In this document: positions 41,460 to 50,307 of the stretch, piece after piece
How positions within the stretch are numbered: the stretch's first letter is position 1
Layout of the letters: each line of letters begins with the position of its first letter
Assembly (NCBI GenBank): GCA_014193115.1
Contig: BJHQ01000005.1
Coordinates: forward strand, 114,982-178,981
Length of the DNA: 64,000 nucleotides
Source: Planctomycetota bacterium
GTDB taxonomy: Bacteria > Planctomycetota > UBA11346
Direction of reading: 5' to 3'
Translations under genes and position numbers: made by a program
Notes under the pieces: model-generated
The model's database searches: none
What the model saw: the letters and a program-made list of their open reading frames with translations, nothing else
Told to the model about the DNA's origin: nothing

Positions 41460-44400
41460 ATGTTCAGCCAACTCACCGCTATGCATGATCACCACATGCT
41501 TTCGTGCCGTTCTGTACTCTTTTCTTTTGGCCTCCTCGGTCTGGTGGCGATCGCCGCCAGCCCGGCAAACGGAGCTGAAACCATACCTGCTGCCGCTTTG
41601 GATCAGGCATTCAGCGGGAGCATCCGTCCGCTGTTGAAGAAATATTGTCTGGAATGTCACGGATCTCAGCCGATCAAGAACGAATTGGATCTGAGCCGGT
41701 TTGCCAATGCTGACCAGCTCCGCCAGGAACCACGGCTGGTCCAGGACGTGATGGAGCGGGTTGGTCAGGGCGAGATGCCGCCGAAGAAAGCTGCCCAGCC
41801 GACTGCCGATGAGCGCGCTGCTCTGGTGGCTTGGCAGAAGAATCTGTTGGCCGCTGAGGCCATGGCCCGGGCCGGGGATCCCGGTCCGGTGGCTTTGCGC
41901 CGGCTGACCAACGCCGAATACGACAACACCATCCGCGATCTGACCGGTGTCGATCTTCATCCGACCCGGGAATTTCCAGCCGACAGCTCGGCTGGTGAGG
42001 GCTTCTCGAACATCGCCGATGCCTTGCCGATCCCGACCGGCCTGGTCGCCCGCTACCACGCCACCGCCCACGAGATCGCCGCTCACGCCGTGCTGGTGCC
42101 GAGCGGATTCCGGTTCTCACCCTCCACCGATCCGGCCGAATGGGAAAAGACCGCAGCGGATGCGGTGCGCGCTTTCCACAGCCGATTCGGCGCCGATGGC
42201 GGCTTGGCGGTGGCTCCCTATGTGGCGGCGACGATCAAGCATCGTGCCCGCCTGACCGGCGCAGACGACGGCACCTTCGCCGCGATCGCCAAGGAGGAGA
42301 AGCTTGCCAGTCCGCCCTACTTGAAGGTGCTGTGGCAGGCGTTCAGCGCGACGACTCCGGCGTCGCCGTTGCTCGATCCGATCCGTGCGGCCTGGCGCAA
42401 GTCAACCGGCGACGCTGGCCCGGTCCTGGCGCTGATCACGCCGCTGATGAAGCAGATGACCTGGCAACGTCCCAAGAACGATTTCGTCAACGTCGGCAGC
42501 GGATTTCCGGCGTGGAATCCAGGGTTGCGCGTGGTCCGCAGCGAAACCGTGTCGATGATCGTGCGGGTGCCAGGTTCTGAGGGTGCGACGCCGCGTTCCG
42601 CCCGTCCCGGAGCCGATGATTTTGACGCGGCGAAGACCCCCGACTGGACTGTCTACCTGGCCAGCCGTTCGGTTGGACCAAAGGTCAATGAAACGTTCGC
42701 GGTCTGGGATCGCCTGCGCATCGAGGTCCGCGGCAAGCCGACGGTGGTCATCGCCGAGGACCCTGAGTTGCGCAAACGGTTCGAAGCAGCCACCGGCCTG
42801 ACCTTCGGCAAGCATCCCAAAGGCCATCCGGTCCCAGCCACCAGCCTGGTGCTGCCAGCGCCTGGCATCGCCAAGATCATGCTGCCCGGCCCGCTCGCCT
42901 TGCGTCGGTTTGTGGTTGCGGACGTCAGCCTGGATCCAGCCGCGGCCGAGTCCGTGACCATCCAGGCGAAGATCGAGTACAAGGATCCGGCAGCGCCGCC
43001 GCCACCGCCCAAGCCGGCCAAAGCCCCGGCGAAGGAAGCGCCGAAGCCGGTGGCTGAGCAACCGCTCAAGCTCGACCCTGACGCGAAGGTGGCCCAGGCC
43101 GTTCCCGAGCCGCCCAAACCGGAACCCGTGCCGCAGGCGCCAAGCCTGGAGCTGACCGAGCCCGATCCCCAGGTCGCCCAGATCGCCCACGCCAAGACCT
43201 GGGCGGAACGAGCCCGGATCAATGATGAGTTCCGCGCCCTGTTCCCGAACTGGCTGTTCTTCGCCCCGCTGATGCCGCGCGACACGGTCATCACCTTGCG
43301 CATGTACCACCGCGAGGATGAGCCGCTGCGTCGGTTGATGCTCGACGACAACCAGCGCAGCGAGCTCGAACGGCTGTGGGGCGAGCTTGAATACATCAGC
43401 CGCTGGCCGCTGGTCGAGCAGCGGATGTATCCTTCGTTCATCGAGTTCTTCCAGCAGCATGTCCGCGGTTTCGAATTCGACTTCAACGAACCGGTGGTCG
43501 AAGCGCACGCCGCTGCGTTCAACGCCACCTTGCCGGCCGTGGAAAAGCGGCAGCTCGACGAACTCATCGCCTTCACCGCCAAGGCATGGCGCCGGCCAGT
43601 CACCGCTGCCGAGGGCGAGGCGATCCGCGCCGCCTATCGTCAGCAGCGCGCCGATGGCAAGGAACACGATACCGCCTTCCGCGCCGTGCTGGCCCGGACG
43701 CTCAGTTCCCCGTGGTTCCTCTACCGCATCGAGTCGCCGGCCGCCGGTTCGCGCTGGCAGCCGGTGACCGATCTGGAACTGGCCGTCCGCTTGAGCTATT
43801 TCCTGTGGGCCTCCACCCCAGATGACCAGCTGCGCAACGCAGCGCAGGCCGGCAAGCTGCGCAATCCAGCTGAGTTGGAGAGCCAGGTCAAACGCATGCT
43901 GAAGGATGACCGGATTCGCGGGCTGGCCAGCGAGTTCGGGGCGCAATGGATGAAAGTCCGCGAATTCGCCGGGCACAAGGACAAGAGCGAAAAGGTCTTC
44001 CCCGAGTTCACCCCGGTTTTGCGCGCTGCGATGGCCGAGGAGGCTGTGCGGTTGTTCCAGGACCTGTTCCAGGCCGATCGGCCGGCGATGGACGCCATCG
44101 TCGGGGATGCCGCGGTGGTCAATGGCACCTTGGCGGCGTTCTATGGCATCGGCGGTGTGCAAGGCGAGCAGTGGCGCCGGGTCGAGGGTGTCGGCAAGCT
44201 CGGCCGCGGGGGCGTGCTCGGGCTGGCTGCAACCATCGCCCAGCACTCCGGCGCTGCGCGCAGCAGCCCGATCCTGCGCGGCGTCTGGGTGTCCGAGCTG
44301 CTGGGGGAACGCTTTCCCAAGCCGCCCAAGGACGTGCCGCAGCTGCCCGATGGGGAAGGGGATCCCAACCTCACCATCCGACAGCTCACCGAGCGCCATT

Positions 44401-44795
44401 CCTCTGATCCGCTGTGCGCCGGCTGCCATCGCCGGATCGATCCCTATGGCATCGCCTTGGAACCATTCGACGCCCTCGGCCGCCTGCGCCAGGTCGATGG
44501 CGCGAAACGCCCGATCGATGCGAAAACGACGTTGCCCGACGGCACGGCGATCGACGGGATCAATGGCCTGCGCGATTATCTCGCCGGGCCACGCCGGGCC
44601 GATGTGCTCAAGACCTTCGCCCGGAAGCTGCTCGGCTACGCCCTGGGCCGTTCGGTGATCGTTTCCGATCAGGCCCTGATCGAAGAGATGACCCGGCTGA
44701 TGCTGGCCAAGGACGGCAAGGTGTCCGACGCGATCCTTGCCCTGGTGCGCAGCGACCAGTTCCGCTGCATCCGCTCCGACACCCAAACCAAGTGA
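41460..44795 (+). CDS. Large haem-binding DUF1592/1588/1585-type secreted protein
   Basis: 1111 aa Planctomycete-type cytochrome-like protein. The signal peptide (SVLFSFGLLGLVAIAASPANG) is best served by ATGs at 41481 or 41496, so the real start may lie there. Domains: a c-type haem site YCLECHG near residue 60, a DUF1587-like segment LRRLTNAEYDNTIRDLTGVD, a central beta region with a Pro/Lys-rich insertion (residues about 515-570), DUF1592 (LELAVRLSYFLWASTPDDQL), DUF1588 (AARSSPILRGVWVSELLGE, a second haem-like CAGCHRRIDP) and DUF1585. It pairs with the DUF1552 gene that follows. Substrate unknown. Confidence 0.85.
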   Translation: MFSQLTAMHDHHMLSCRSVLFSFGLLGLVAIAASPANGAETIPAAALDQAFSGSIRPLLKKYCLECHGSQPIKNELDLSRFANADQLRQEPRLVQDVMERVGQGEMPPKKAAQPTADERAALVAWQKNLLAAEAMARAGDPGPVALRRLTNAEYDNTIRDLTGVDLHPTREFPADSSAGEGFSNIADALPIPTGLVARYHATAHEIAAHAVLVPSGFRFSPSTDPAEWEKTAADAVRAFHSRFGADGGLAVAPYVAATIKHRARLTGADDGTFAAIAKEEKLASPPYLKVLWQAFSATTPASPLLDPIRAAWRKSTGDAGPVLALITPLMKQMTWQRPKNDFVNVGSGFPAWNPGLRVVRSETVSMIVRVPGSEGATPRSARPGADDFDAAKTPDWTVYLASRSVGPKVNETFAVWDRLRIEVRGKPTVVIAEDPELRKRFEAATGLTFGKHPKGHPVPATSLVLPAPGIAKIMLPGPLALRRFVVADVSLDPAAAESVTIQAKIEYKDPAAPPPPPKPAKAPAKEAPKPVAEQPLKLDPDAKVAQAVPEPPKPEPVPQAPSLELTEPDPQVAQIAHAKTWAERARINDEFRALFPNWLFFAPLMPRDTVITLRMYHREDEPLRRLMLDDNQRSELERLWGELEYISRWPLVEQRMYPSFIEFFQQHVRGFEFDFNEPVVEAHAAAFNATLPAVEKRQLDELIAFTAKAWRRPVTAAEGEAIRAAYRQQRADGKEHDTAFRAVLARTLSSPWFLYRIESPAAGSRWQPVTDLELAVRLSYFLWASTPDDQLRNAAQAGKLRNPAELESQVKRMLKDDRIRGLASEFGAQWMKVREFAGHKDKSEKVFPEFTPVLRAAMAEEAVRLFQDLFQADRPAMDAIVGDAAVVNGTLAAFYGIGGVQGEQWRRVEGVGKLGRGGVLGLAATIAQHSGAARSSPILRGVWVSELLGERFPKPPKDVPQLPDGEGDPNLTIRQLTERHSSDPLCAGCHRRIDPYGIALEPFDALGRLRQVDGAKRPIDAKTTLPDGTAIDGINGLRDYLAGPRRADVLKTFARKLLGYALGRSVIVSDQALIEEMTRLMLAKDGKVSDAILALVRSDQFRCIRSDTQTK

Positions 44796-44809
44796 CCAAG
44801 GACCCTGCC

Positions 44810-46126
44810 ATGTCCAACCTGTCCCGCCTCCCCTGTTCGCGCCGCGCCGTGCTCCGTGGGATCGGCGTCGCGATGGCCCTGCCCTGGCTTGAATCGCTGC
44901 CGCTGTACGGAGGCGAGCCGGCGGCAGCGCCTCCGGCCGGAGCGCCGACCCGACTGATGATCTCGTTCACCGGCAACGGCTTCCACTCCAAGGAATGGTG
45001 GGCCAAGGGCGAAGGCGCCGGCATGACCTTCGGCCAGGTGCTGAATCCTTTGCTGCCGTTCCGCGAAAAAATGGTCTTCGTCCGCGGGCTCTACAATAAA
45101 GAGGCGCTCAAGGGCGGCATCCACAGTGCGATGACCGGCAATATGTTTTCGGGAGCGACGCTGCTCGGTGGCGGCGGCGTGCGTTCGGGCACCAGCTTCG
45201 ATCAGATCCTGGCCCAGCGGATCGGCGACCGTACCCGCATCCCGAGCCTGGTGGTGGGCTGCGAGGAATCGATGCCCGGACTGCACAAAGATTATTCGAT
45301 GATCTACAGCTCGCATATTTCGTGGAGCTCGCCGACCTCGCCGACCGCGATGGAGATCCGTCCGGCCCGGGCCTTCGACGATTTGTTCCGCACCGACCGC
45401 AACGGCGGTGACCGCCGGGTGGTCGATGCCGTGCTCGGCGACGCCAAGGACGTGCGCGGCAAGCTGTCGCAGACCGATCGCCATCGCTTCGACGAATACC
45501 TGACCGCTGTGCATGAACTCGAGGCCCGGATCAACCGCCCGGCGGTGGCCGAAGTCCGCACCGGCTGGAAACCAGCGCTCGACAAGCCCGATCAAGCGCG
45601 GCCCAAGGACGGCATTCCGACCGACCTGCCCGAATACATGCGGCAGATGTGCGATCTGATCGTGCTCGCCTTCCAGACCGACACGACCCGGATCGCCTCG
45701 TTCAAAATCAATAACGATCATGGTTCGCAACGTTATCCGCACCTCAACGTCGATTACATGATCCACCACCTGCTGTCGCACAGCGACACGGCGGATCTGC
45801 TCAAGGTCAACCAGTTCTATATGGAGCAGCTCGCCTATATCGCCAAGCGCCTCGACGAGATTCGCGAAGGGGAACGGACGCTGCTCGACAACACCGTGAT
45901 GCTCCACACCTCGTCGATGCTCCACGGGAACCACGACAACAAGCAATTGCCGGTGGTCCTGATCGGCGGCGCCGGCGGCCGGCTGAAAGGCGGTCGCATG
46001 GTCGATTACCTGGACAAGCCGAACCGGGCGATGTGCAGCATGTATCTGGACCTGATGGACTGCATGGGTGTTCCGCTCGACCAGTTCGGCGACAGCGCAG
46101 GGCGGTTGCCGGGGCTGCTCGGCTGA
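44810..46126 (+). CDS. Tat-exported DUF1552 protein (partner of the DUF1592 protein)
   Basis: 438 aa. The N-terminus SRRAVLRGIGVAMALPWLES is a twin-arginine signal, so the protein is probably exported folded. The body shows DUF1552 features: LMISFTGNGFHSKEWWAKGE, TAMEIRPARAFDDLF, HELEARIN, DLIVLAFQTDTTRIASFKIN and MLHTSSMLHGNHDNKQLPVVL. The fold is related to the alkaline-phosphatase-like DUF1501/1552 group. It starts 14 bp after the DUF1592 stop, as almost always in this phylum; the biochemical role of the pair is not known. Confidence 0.86.
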   Translation: MSNLSRLPCSRRAVLRGIGVAMALPWLESLPLYGGEPAAAPPAGAPTRLMISFTGNGFHSKEWWAKGEGAGMTFGQVLNPLLPFREKMVFVRGLYNKEALKGGIHSAMTGNMFSGATLLGGGGVRSGTSFDQILAQRIGDRTRIPSLVVGCEESMPGLHKDYSMIYSSHISWSSPTSPTAMEIRPARAFDDLFRTDRNGGDRRVVDAVLGDAKDVRGKLSQTDRHRFDEYLTAVHELEARINRPAVAEVRTGWKPALDKPDQARPKDGIPTDLPEYMRQMCDLIVLAFQTDTTRIASFKINNDHGSQRYPHLNVDYMIHHLLSHSDTADLLKVNQFYMEQLAYIAKRLDEIREGERTLLDNTVMLHTSSMLHGNHDNKQLPVVLIGGAGGRLKGGRMVDYLDKPNRAMCSMYLDLMDCMGVPLDQFGDSAGRLPGLLG

Positions 46127-46248
46127 ACCTGAGTCGTTGAGCCTGGGCAGCGACGGCTCGTAGGTCTCGGCCTCGCTCCTGAGCCGCTGCGATGCGCCAA
46201 GAGCAGACGCTGCGGCGGCTGGACACGTTTTGTGACGTAGGGGGTAGC

Positions 46249-46268
46249 GGCCAGGCGCTTGCCTGGCC
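46249..46268. repeat. Perfect 8-bp hairpin upstream of the second araC
   Basis: GGCCAGGC-GCTT-GCCTGGCC, an 8-bp stem with a 4-nt loop, lies in the 211-bp gap between the DUF1552 stop and the AraC gene. It has the same stem-and-tetraloop style as repeat A but a different sequence. It could be a terminator-like element or another dispersed palindrome. Confidence 0.65.
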
Positions 46269-46337
46269 TGGCGGATCCGACCATCGTCGGGGCGGACGGA
46301 ATGCCGGCGGACTCAGCGCCCAGGCGCTGTCGGGCGT

Positions 46338-47240
46338 ATGCTGTTCCGGACAGGCCCGACCATGGACGACGATGCCCGGTTGCTGCAGCAGCTCATGGAG
46401 GAGTCGCTCTCTTTCGAATATCAGCAGGGCGGCGTCACCGTCGTGGACGACCCGCATACCACCAAATGGCGGACCCTGCCCTGCTTGATCTCCGCCCAAG
46501 TTACCTACCTGGTCAAATACGAGATCGCCGATCGCGGTCGGCAGAATGACGTTCAACCCGGCGAGGTCTTACTCGTACCGCCAGGTATCCGCCACAATCT
46601 GACCAAGATCAGTCCCGGACCCGGGACCAGTCGTTGGTCCCATGTGAATTTCCGGGTCTTCACCTCGGTTGATATCTTGACTCTGATTGAGCTGCCGCTG
46701 CGCATCCAGGATCCTGGACGGGCAGTCGCCATCGGCGAAATCAATGCGCGGCTGGTCCCGATCGCCCGGAACGACGCGTCGGCGACGACCACCGCGATCG
46801 AGTCCTTGTCCAGAGCCGTGACCCGCAAGGCGCTGGGGCTCGATCTGCTCCGCCTGATCCTGGACGTGTCCACGCCGCGACCGCGGGCTTTCGAGGTTCT
46901 GCGCGCCGCTCAGCGCCTGTCGCCGGCCCTGGTGGCAATCGACCGCGACCTGGCCATGCCGCCGCGCTCGGTCGACGCGCTTTCGTCGCTGGTGGATCTC
47001 TCGCGATCCCGGATGCAGACGCTGTTTCAGGACGCGTTCGGCATGTCGCCGATGCGCTACCTGCGGCATCGCCGGCTTGAGCGCAGCCGCCAGCTGCTGC
47101 TGACCAGCGATCTGGCGGTCGGCTCGGTCGCGGCCCAGACCGGATTCACCGACCAGTTCCATTTCAGCCGGGCGTTCAAATCAGAGTTCGGAGCCAGTCC
47201 GCTGACTTTCCGCCAACGGGTGCAGAAAGCGATCTCCTGA
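46338..47240 (+). CDS. AraC-family transcriptional regulator
   Basis: 300 aa. A cupin-like sensor domain (TYLVKYEIADRG, DVQPGEVLLVPPGIRHNL, GTSRWSHVNFRVF) is followed by the AraC DNA-binding domain (LSSLVDLSRSRMQTLFQDAFG, YLRHRRLERSRQLLLTSDLA, AQTGFTDQFHFSRAFKSEFG). An ATG at 46362 would remove eight residues and is an equally good start. It is in the same direction as, and 199 bp upstream of, two PhyH genes. That repeats the AraC/PhyH association at 12 kb and makes it their likely regulator. Confidence 0.9.
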   Translation: MLFRTGPTMDDDARLLQQLMEESLSFEYQQGGVTVVDDPHTTKWRTLPCLISAQVTYLVKYEIADRGRQNDVQPGEVLLVPPGIRHNLTKISPGPGTSRWSHVNFRVFTSVDILTLIELPLRIQDPGRAVAIGEINARLVPIARNDASATTTAIESLSRAVTRKALGLDLLRLILDVSTPRPRAFEVLRAAQRLSPALVAIDRDLAMPPRSVDALSSLVDLSRSRMQTLFQDAFGMSPMRYLRHRRLERSRQLLLTSDLAVGSVAAQTGFTDQFHFSRAFKSEFGASPLTFRQRVQKAIS

Positions 47241-47278
47241 GCCGCCTGCGGCGCTCGGCAAGCGCCCGCCCTGTGAGC

Positions 47279-47294
47279 GCAGGCTTCAGCCTGC
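47279..47294. repeat. Single repeat C hairpin after araC
   Basis: GCAGGCTTCAGCCTGC, preceded by GTGAGC, matches the core of the 39.3-kb pair. It sits in the gap between the AraC gene and the first PhyH gene. Confidence 0.75.
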
Positions 47295-47439
47295 CCGAAC
47301 TGGAACTATCGCGGCGCCTCGGAATTGCACGTCCAAGCAGCGCCGTCGTCAGCTGAGCCGATCTGAAACAGGCTCCGATCGGAAACGGCATGTCCGCAGG
47401 CGTTGGCGCCATGGACGACCGAGGGTCCTGGTCGGTACA

Positions 47440-48309
47440 ATGCCGAACATGAACCAGCCCGCCGCCTTGCCTTCCGACCAGCCGTTGAGCGAAGCTCAAC
47501 GCCGGTTCTTCACCACCTTCGGCTACCTGCATCTACCCGGGCTGCTCAGCGACGTGATCGGTGAGGTCATCGACGGCTTCGATAGGGTGTGGGCGAATCG
47601 CGGCGGCGGTCATGAAGGCAAGCCCCATGACGGTACTGCCCGGTCCTGCCTGGTGCCATTCATCGATCAGGATGAACGGCTCAGCCTGCTGCTCGACGAT
47701 CCGCGCATCCACGGTCTGTTGACTTCACTGCTCGGCGATGATTTCAACTACATGGGCAGCGATGGCAATTATTACGTCGGCAACACCGGCTGGCACCAGG
47801 ATGGCGGAAACACCGGAATCCAGTTCCTCAAGATCGCATTCTATCTGGATTCGCTCGACGGCAGCAATGGCGCACTCCGGGTGATTCCGGGAAGCCATCA
47901 CCCCGGCGGCGGGTTCCCAGATGCCCTCAAAGGGAAGCTGGGCGATCCCGTTACCCATTTCGGTGCGACCGGGAGCGAAGTCCCGGCCATGGTGCTGGCC
48001 ACCAATCCCGGCGACCTCGCCGTGTTCGACCACCGTATTTACCACTCGTCGTGGAATGGCGGCAAACGGCGGAGGATGTTCACCATGAACTGCTGCCAAC
48101 GCTGGCCGGAGTCGCGACTGCCGGAATTGCAGGACTATATCGGCACCCATGCCCGGTTCCTGATCGAGCGCAATGTCGGCCCGGCGATGTCCCGGGTGGC
48201 GACGCCGCGCATGCGCCGCCATCTGGAACAGGTCGAAGCCAATGATTTCCAGTTGAAGCCGAAAGTGGAGGCGCTCCTCGCCCAGGGCAAGGCGGCATCG
48301 CGGGGCTGA
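47440..48309 (+). CDS. PhyH-family Fe(II)/2-oxoglutarate dioxygenase, paralogue 1
   Basis: 289 aa. The iron site HxD is in GNTGWHQDGGNTGI. The distal His is in the FDHRIYHSSWNGGKRR region, whose Arg should bind 2-oxoglutarate. ALRVIPGSHHPGGGF is typical of PhyH oxygenases. ATG codons at 47440 and 47449 are both possible. It is followed 74 bp later by a close paralogue, and the two share most residues over their whole length, so they arose by tandem duplication. The substrate is unknown. Confidence 0.87.
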   Translation: MPNMNQPAALPSDQPLSEAQRRFFTTFGYLHLPGLLSDVIGEVIDGFDRVWANRGGGHEGKPHDGTARSCLVPFIDQDERLSLLLDDPRIHGLLTSLLGDDFNYMGSDGNYYVGNTGWHQDGGNTGIQFLKIAFYLDSLDGSNGALRVIPGSHHPGGGFPDALKGKLGDPVTHFGATGSEVPAMVLATNPGDLAVFDHRIYHSSWNGGKRRRMFTMNCCQRWPESRLPELQDYIGTHARFLIERNVGPAMSRVATPRMRRHLEQVEANDFQLKPKVEALLAQGKAASRG

Positions 48310-48383
48310 CACGGCCTGGATACGCTGGGCGCGCATCCTGGCAGGACCCGCAGACATGGAGGATCCGCCCAGCGATTGGTAGC

Positions 48384-49241
48384 ATGCAGACCATGACCAA
48401 TCCACCTGATCAGCTGCTCAGCGATGCCCAGAAGCGGTTCTTCGCGACCTTCGGGTACCTCCACCTGCCCGGAATCCTGGCCGACCTCATTCCCGAGGTC
48501 ATCGCGGGATTCGAGCGGATCTGGGCCGCTCACGGCGGCGGCCACGACGGCAAGCCCCACGATGGCCAGGCCAGATCGTGCCTGCCGCAGTTCCTCGAAC
48601 TTGATCCGCAGATGTGCATGCTGCTCGACGACGCCCGCATTCGCGGCCTGCTCGTTTCGCTGCTCGGCGAGGATTTCCAATACATGGGCAGCGACGGCAA
48701 TTACTATGTCGGTGACACCGGATGGCACCAGGATGGCGGCGACATCGGCATCACCCAGATCAAGATCGCGTTCTATCTCGATCCTCTGGATGCCGGCAAT
48801 GGAGCGCTCCGGGTCATCCCCGGCAGCCATCTGCCGGGCGGATTCGACGACCAGCTCAAGGGAAAATTCAAGGATTCGGTGGAAAGCCTAGGCGTGACCG
48901 GCAGCCAGGTCCCGGCGGTGGCCCTGGCCACGGTGCCTGGCGACCTCGCCGTGTTCGATCACCGGCTCCGCCATTCCTCGTGGAATGGCAGCAAACGCCG
49001 GAGGATGTTCACCATGAACAGCTGCGGTCGCTGGCCAGACCATCGGCTTGGGGACCTCCAGGAATACATCGCCGGCGGCGCTCGGTTCCTGGTCGATTCC
49101 GCCATCGCCCCAACGATGCGCGAGGTGGCGACGCCGCGCATGCGCCGCCACTTGGAGCAAGCCATGAACAACGATGGCCTGATGCGGCAGCGGGTGGCCG
49201 AGCTGCGCGCCAAGGGCACGCAGGCGGCTGCGCGCGGCTGA
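48384..49241 (+). CDS. PhyH-family Fe(II)/2-oxoglutarate dioxygenase, paralogue 2
   Basis: 285 aa, colinear with the preceding gene: FATFGYLHLPGILADLIPEV, YMGSDGNYYVGDTGWHQDG, ALRVIPGSHLPGGF and FDHRLRHSSWNGSKRRRMF. All metal and 2-oxoglutarate ligands are kept, so both copies should be active. Differences cluster in the segment after the HxD (DIGITQIKIAF versus NTGIQFLKIAF) and in the C-terminal helix. That would fit altered substrate preference rather than decay. Confidence 0.87.
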   Translation: MQTMTNPPDQLLSDAQKRFFATFGYLHLPGILADLIPEVIAGFERIWAAHGGGHDGKPHDGQARSCLPQFLELDPQMCMLLDDARIRGLLVSLLGEDFQYMGSDGNYYVGDTGWHQDGGDIGITQIKIAFYLDPLDAGNGALRVIPGSHLPGGFDDQLKGKFKDSVESLGVTGSQVPAVALATVPGDLAVFDHRLRHSSWNGSKRRRMFTMNSCGRWPDHRLGDLQEYIAGGARFLVDSAIAPTMREVATPRMRRHLEQAMNNDGLMRQRVAELRAKGTQAAARG

Positions 49242-49329
49242 TCGGCCCGGCTGGGGCGGTGACGGAATTGGCGGAAAAGGAGGGGGAATCGGCGCAATTT
49301 TTCGGATCAAGGCGGCGTAGCATGCTGCT

Positions 49330-50307
49330 ATGCTGCCACCCGCTGTAGCCACGCCGTGGCTGGTCATCCTTGGCCTGGTCTGGGTTGTGGCGCTGAGCGC
49401 TGTCGAACCCGGCTCGGCCACTGCCAGCTCTGTTCCTCCGTTTTCCCTCGACATCCAAGGCACCTGGCACGTCATCACCGCGGCCAGCGGCAATACCGAT
49501 CTGGCCGAGATCGATCCGGGCAAGCGCGGATCTCCTGTCACCATCGCCAGCGATCGCCTGACCTGGCCCGATCCCGGTGATCCGACCAAGCCCTGGCTGG
49601 TGGCGTCCTGCGTTCGCTCAGCGCCTCCGGCTGACCCGGTCGCCTGGGGAAAACAGTGGGGCGGAGCCAGGCCGGTAGCCAACGAGCTCGACAGCACGGT
49701 GAGCGGCAGCCTGTGCCCCGTGGCCGGGGCGGTGCTCGCCGCCCGCTGGCACCTGACCGACCACGGCGTGCTGATCGCCCTGGTCCAGGTCGCGGTCCAG
49801 ACGGGTATCCGCAACGGCAATTTCAGCGCTGCCTCGAAAAACGACGTCCTGTTGATTTTGCAACGGGAGCCCTTGCCCGCTGCTTCGGCGCCTGACCCGG
49901 CGATCGACGGTCAGCGTGTCGTCGGCACCTGGGCGGTGCTGGCGGAACTCGACGATGCCAATTCCGGCCGGACGAGGCCGGGCGGGCGGGTCGCCTTCAC
50001 CGCCGACCGGGTGTCCAAAACCGTGGTTAATTCCAAAGCGAAACCAAGTTTCTCCGGAGCCTGGACGCTCAAGCCTGCGATCGGCGCCCATGGCGTGATC
50101 GATCTGGTATTCGAGCAGTCGGAAGGCCGCTGCCCCAGCCTGTATGCCTTCTTCGGGCCTGATCTGCTGGTCATCGTCTGGCCGGAAAGCGGCTGGCCCA
50201 GGAACCAACCTGAGGACCAGCGCGAACCGCCCAAGAAGTTCTGGTCGGACGGAGATCGGAACATGTGGATCCTGCGCCGGCTGGCGCCTGCACCTTCCCA
50301 ACCATGA
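49330..50307 (+). CDS. Secreted protein with two TIGR03067-like modules
   Basis: 325 aa. A signal peptide (WLVILGLVWVVALSAVEPGS) is followed by two lipocalin-like modules, each opening with the G-x-W pattern: DIQGTWHVITAASGN near residue 42 and VVGTWAVLAELDDANSG near residue 197. These resemble the TIGR03067 family abundant in planctomycetes. The role is unknown. The stop overlaps the next gene's ATG. Confidence 0.6.
   Translation: MLPPAVATPWLVILGLVWVVALSAVEPGSATASSVPPFSLDIQGTWHVITAASGNTDLAEIDPGKRGSPVTIASDRLTWPDPGDPTKPWLVASCVRSAPPADPVAWGKQWGGARPVANELDSTVSGSLCPVAGAVLAARWHLTDHGVLIALVQVAVQTGIRNGNFSAASKNDVLLILQREPLPAASAPDPAIDGQRVVGTWAVLAELDDANSGRTRPGGRVAFTADRVSKTVVNSKAKPSFSGAWTLKPAIGAHGVIDLVFEQSEGRCPSLYAFFGPDLLVIVWPESGWPRNQPEDQREPPKKFWSDGDRNMWILRRLAPAPSQP

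Noticed and set aside
42402-44786. 794-codon antisense frame over the first DUF1592 gene
   Set aside because: No recognisable motif; the sense strand encodes haem motifs and known domains over the same span.
46127-49330. Genomic island or prophage around the PhyH duplication
   Set aside because: No integrase, transposase, tRNA junction or base-composition change is visible; simple tandem duplication explains it.
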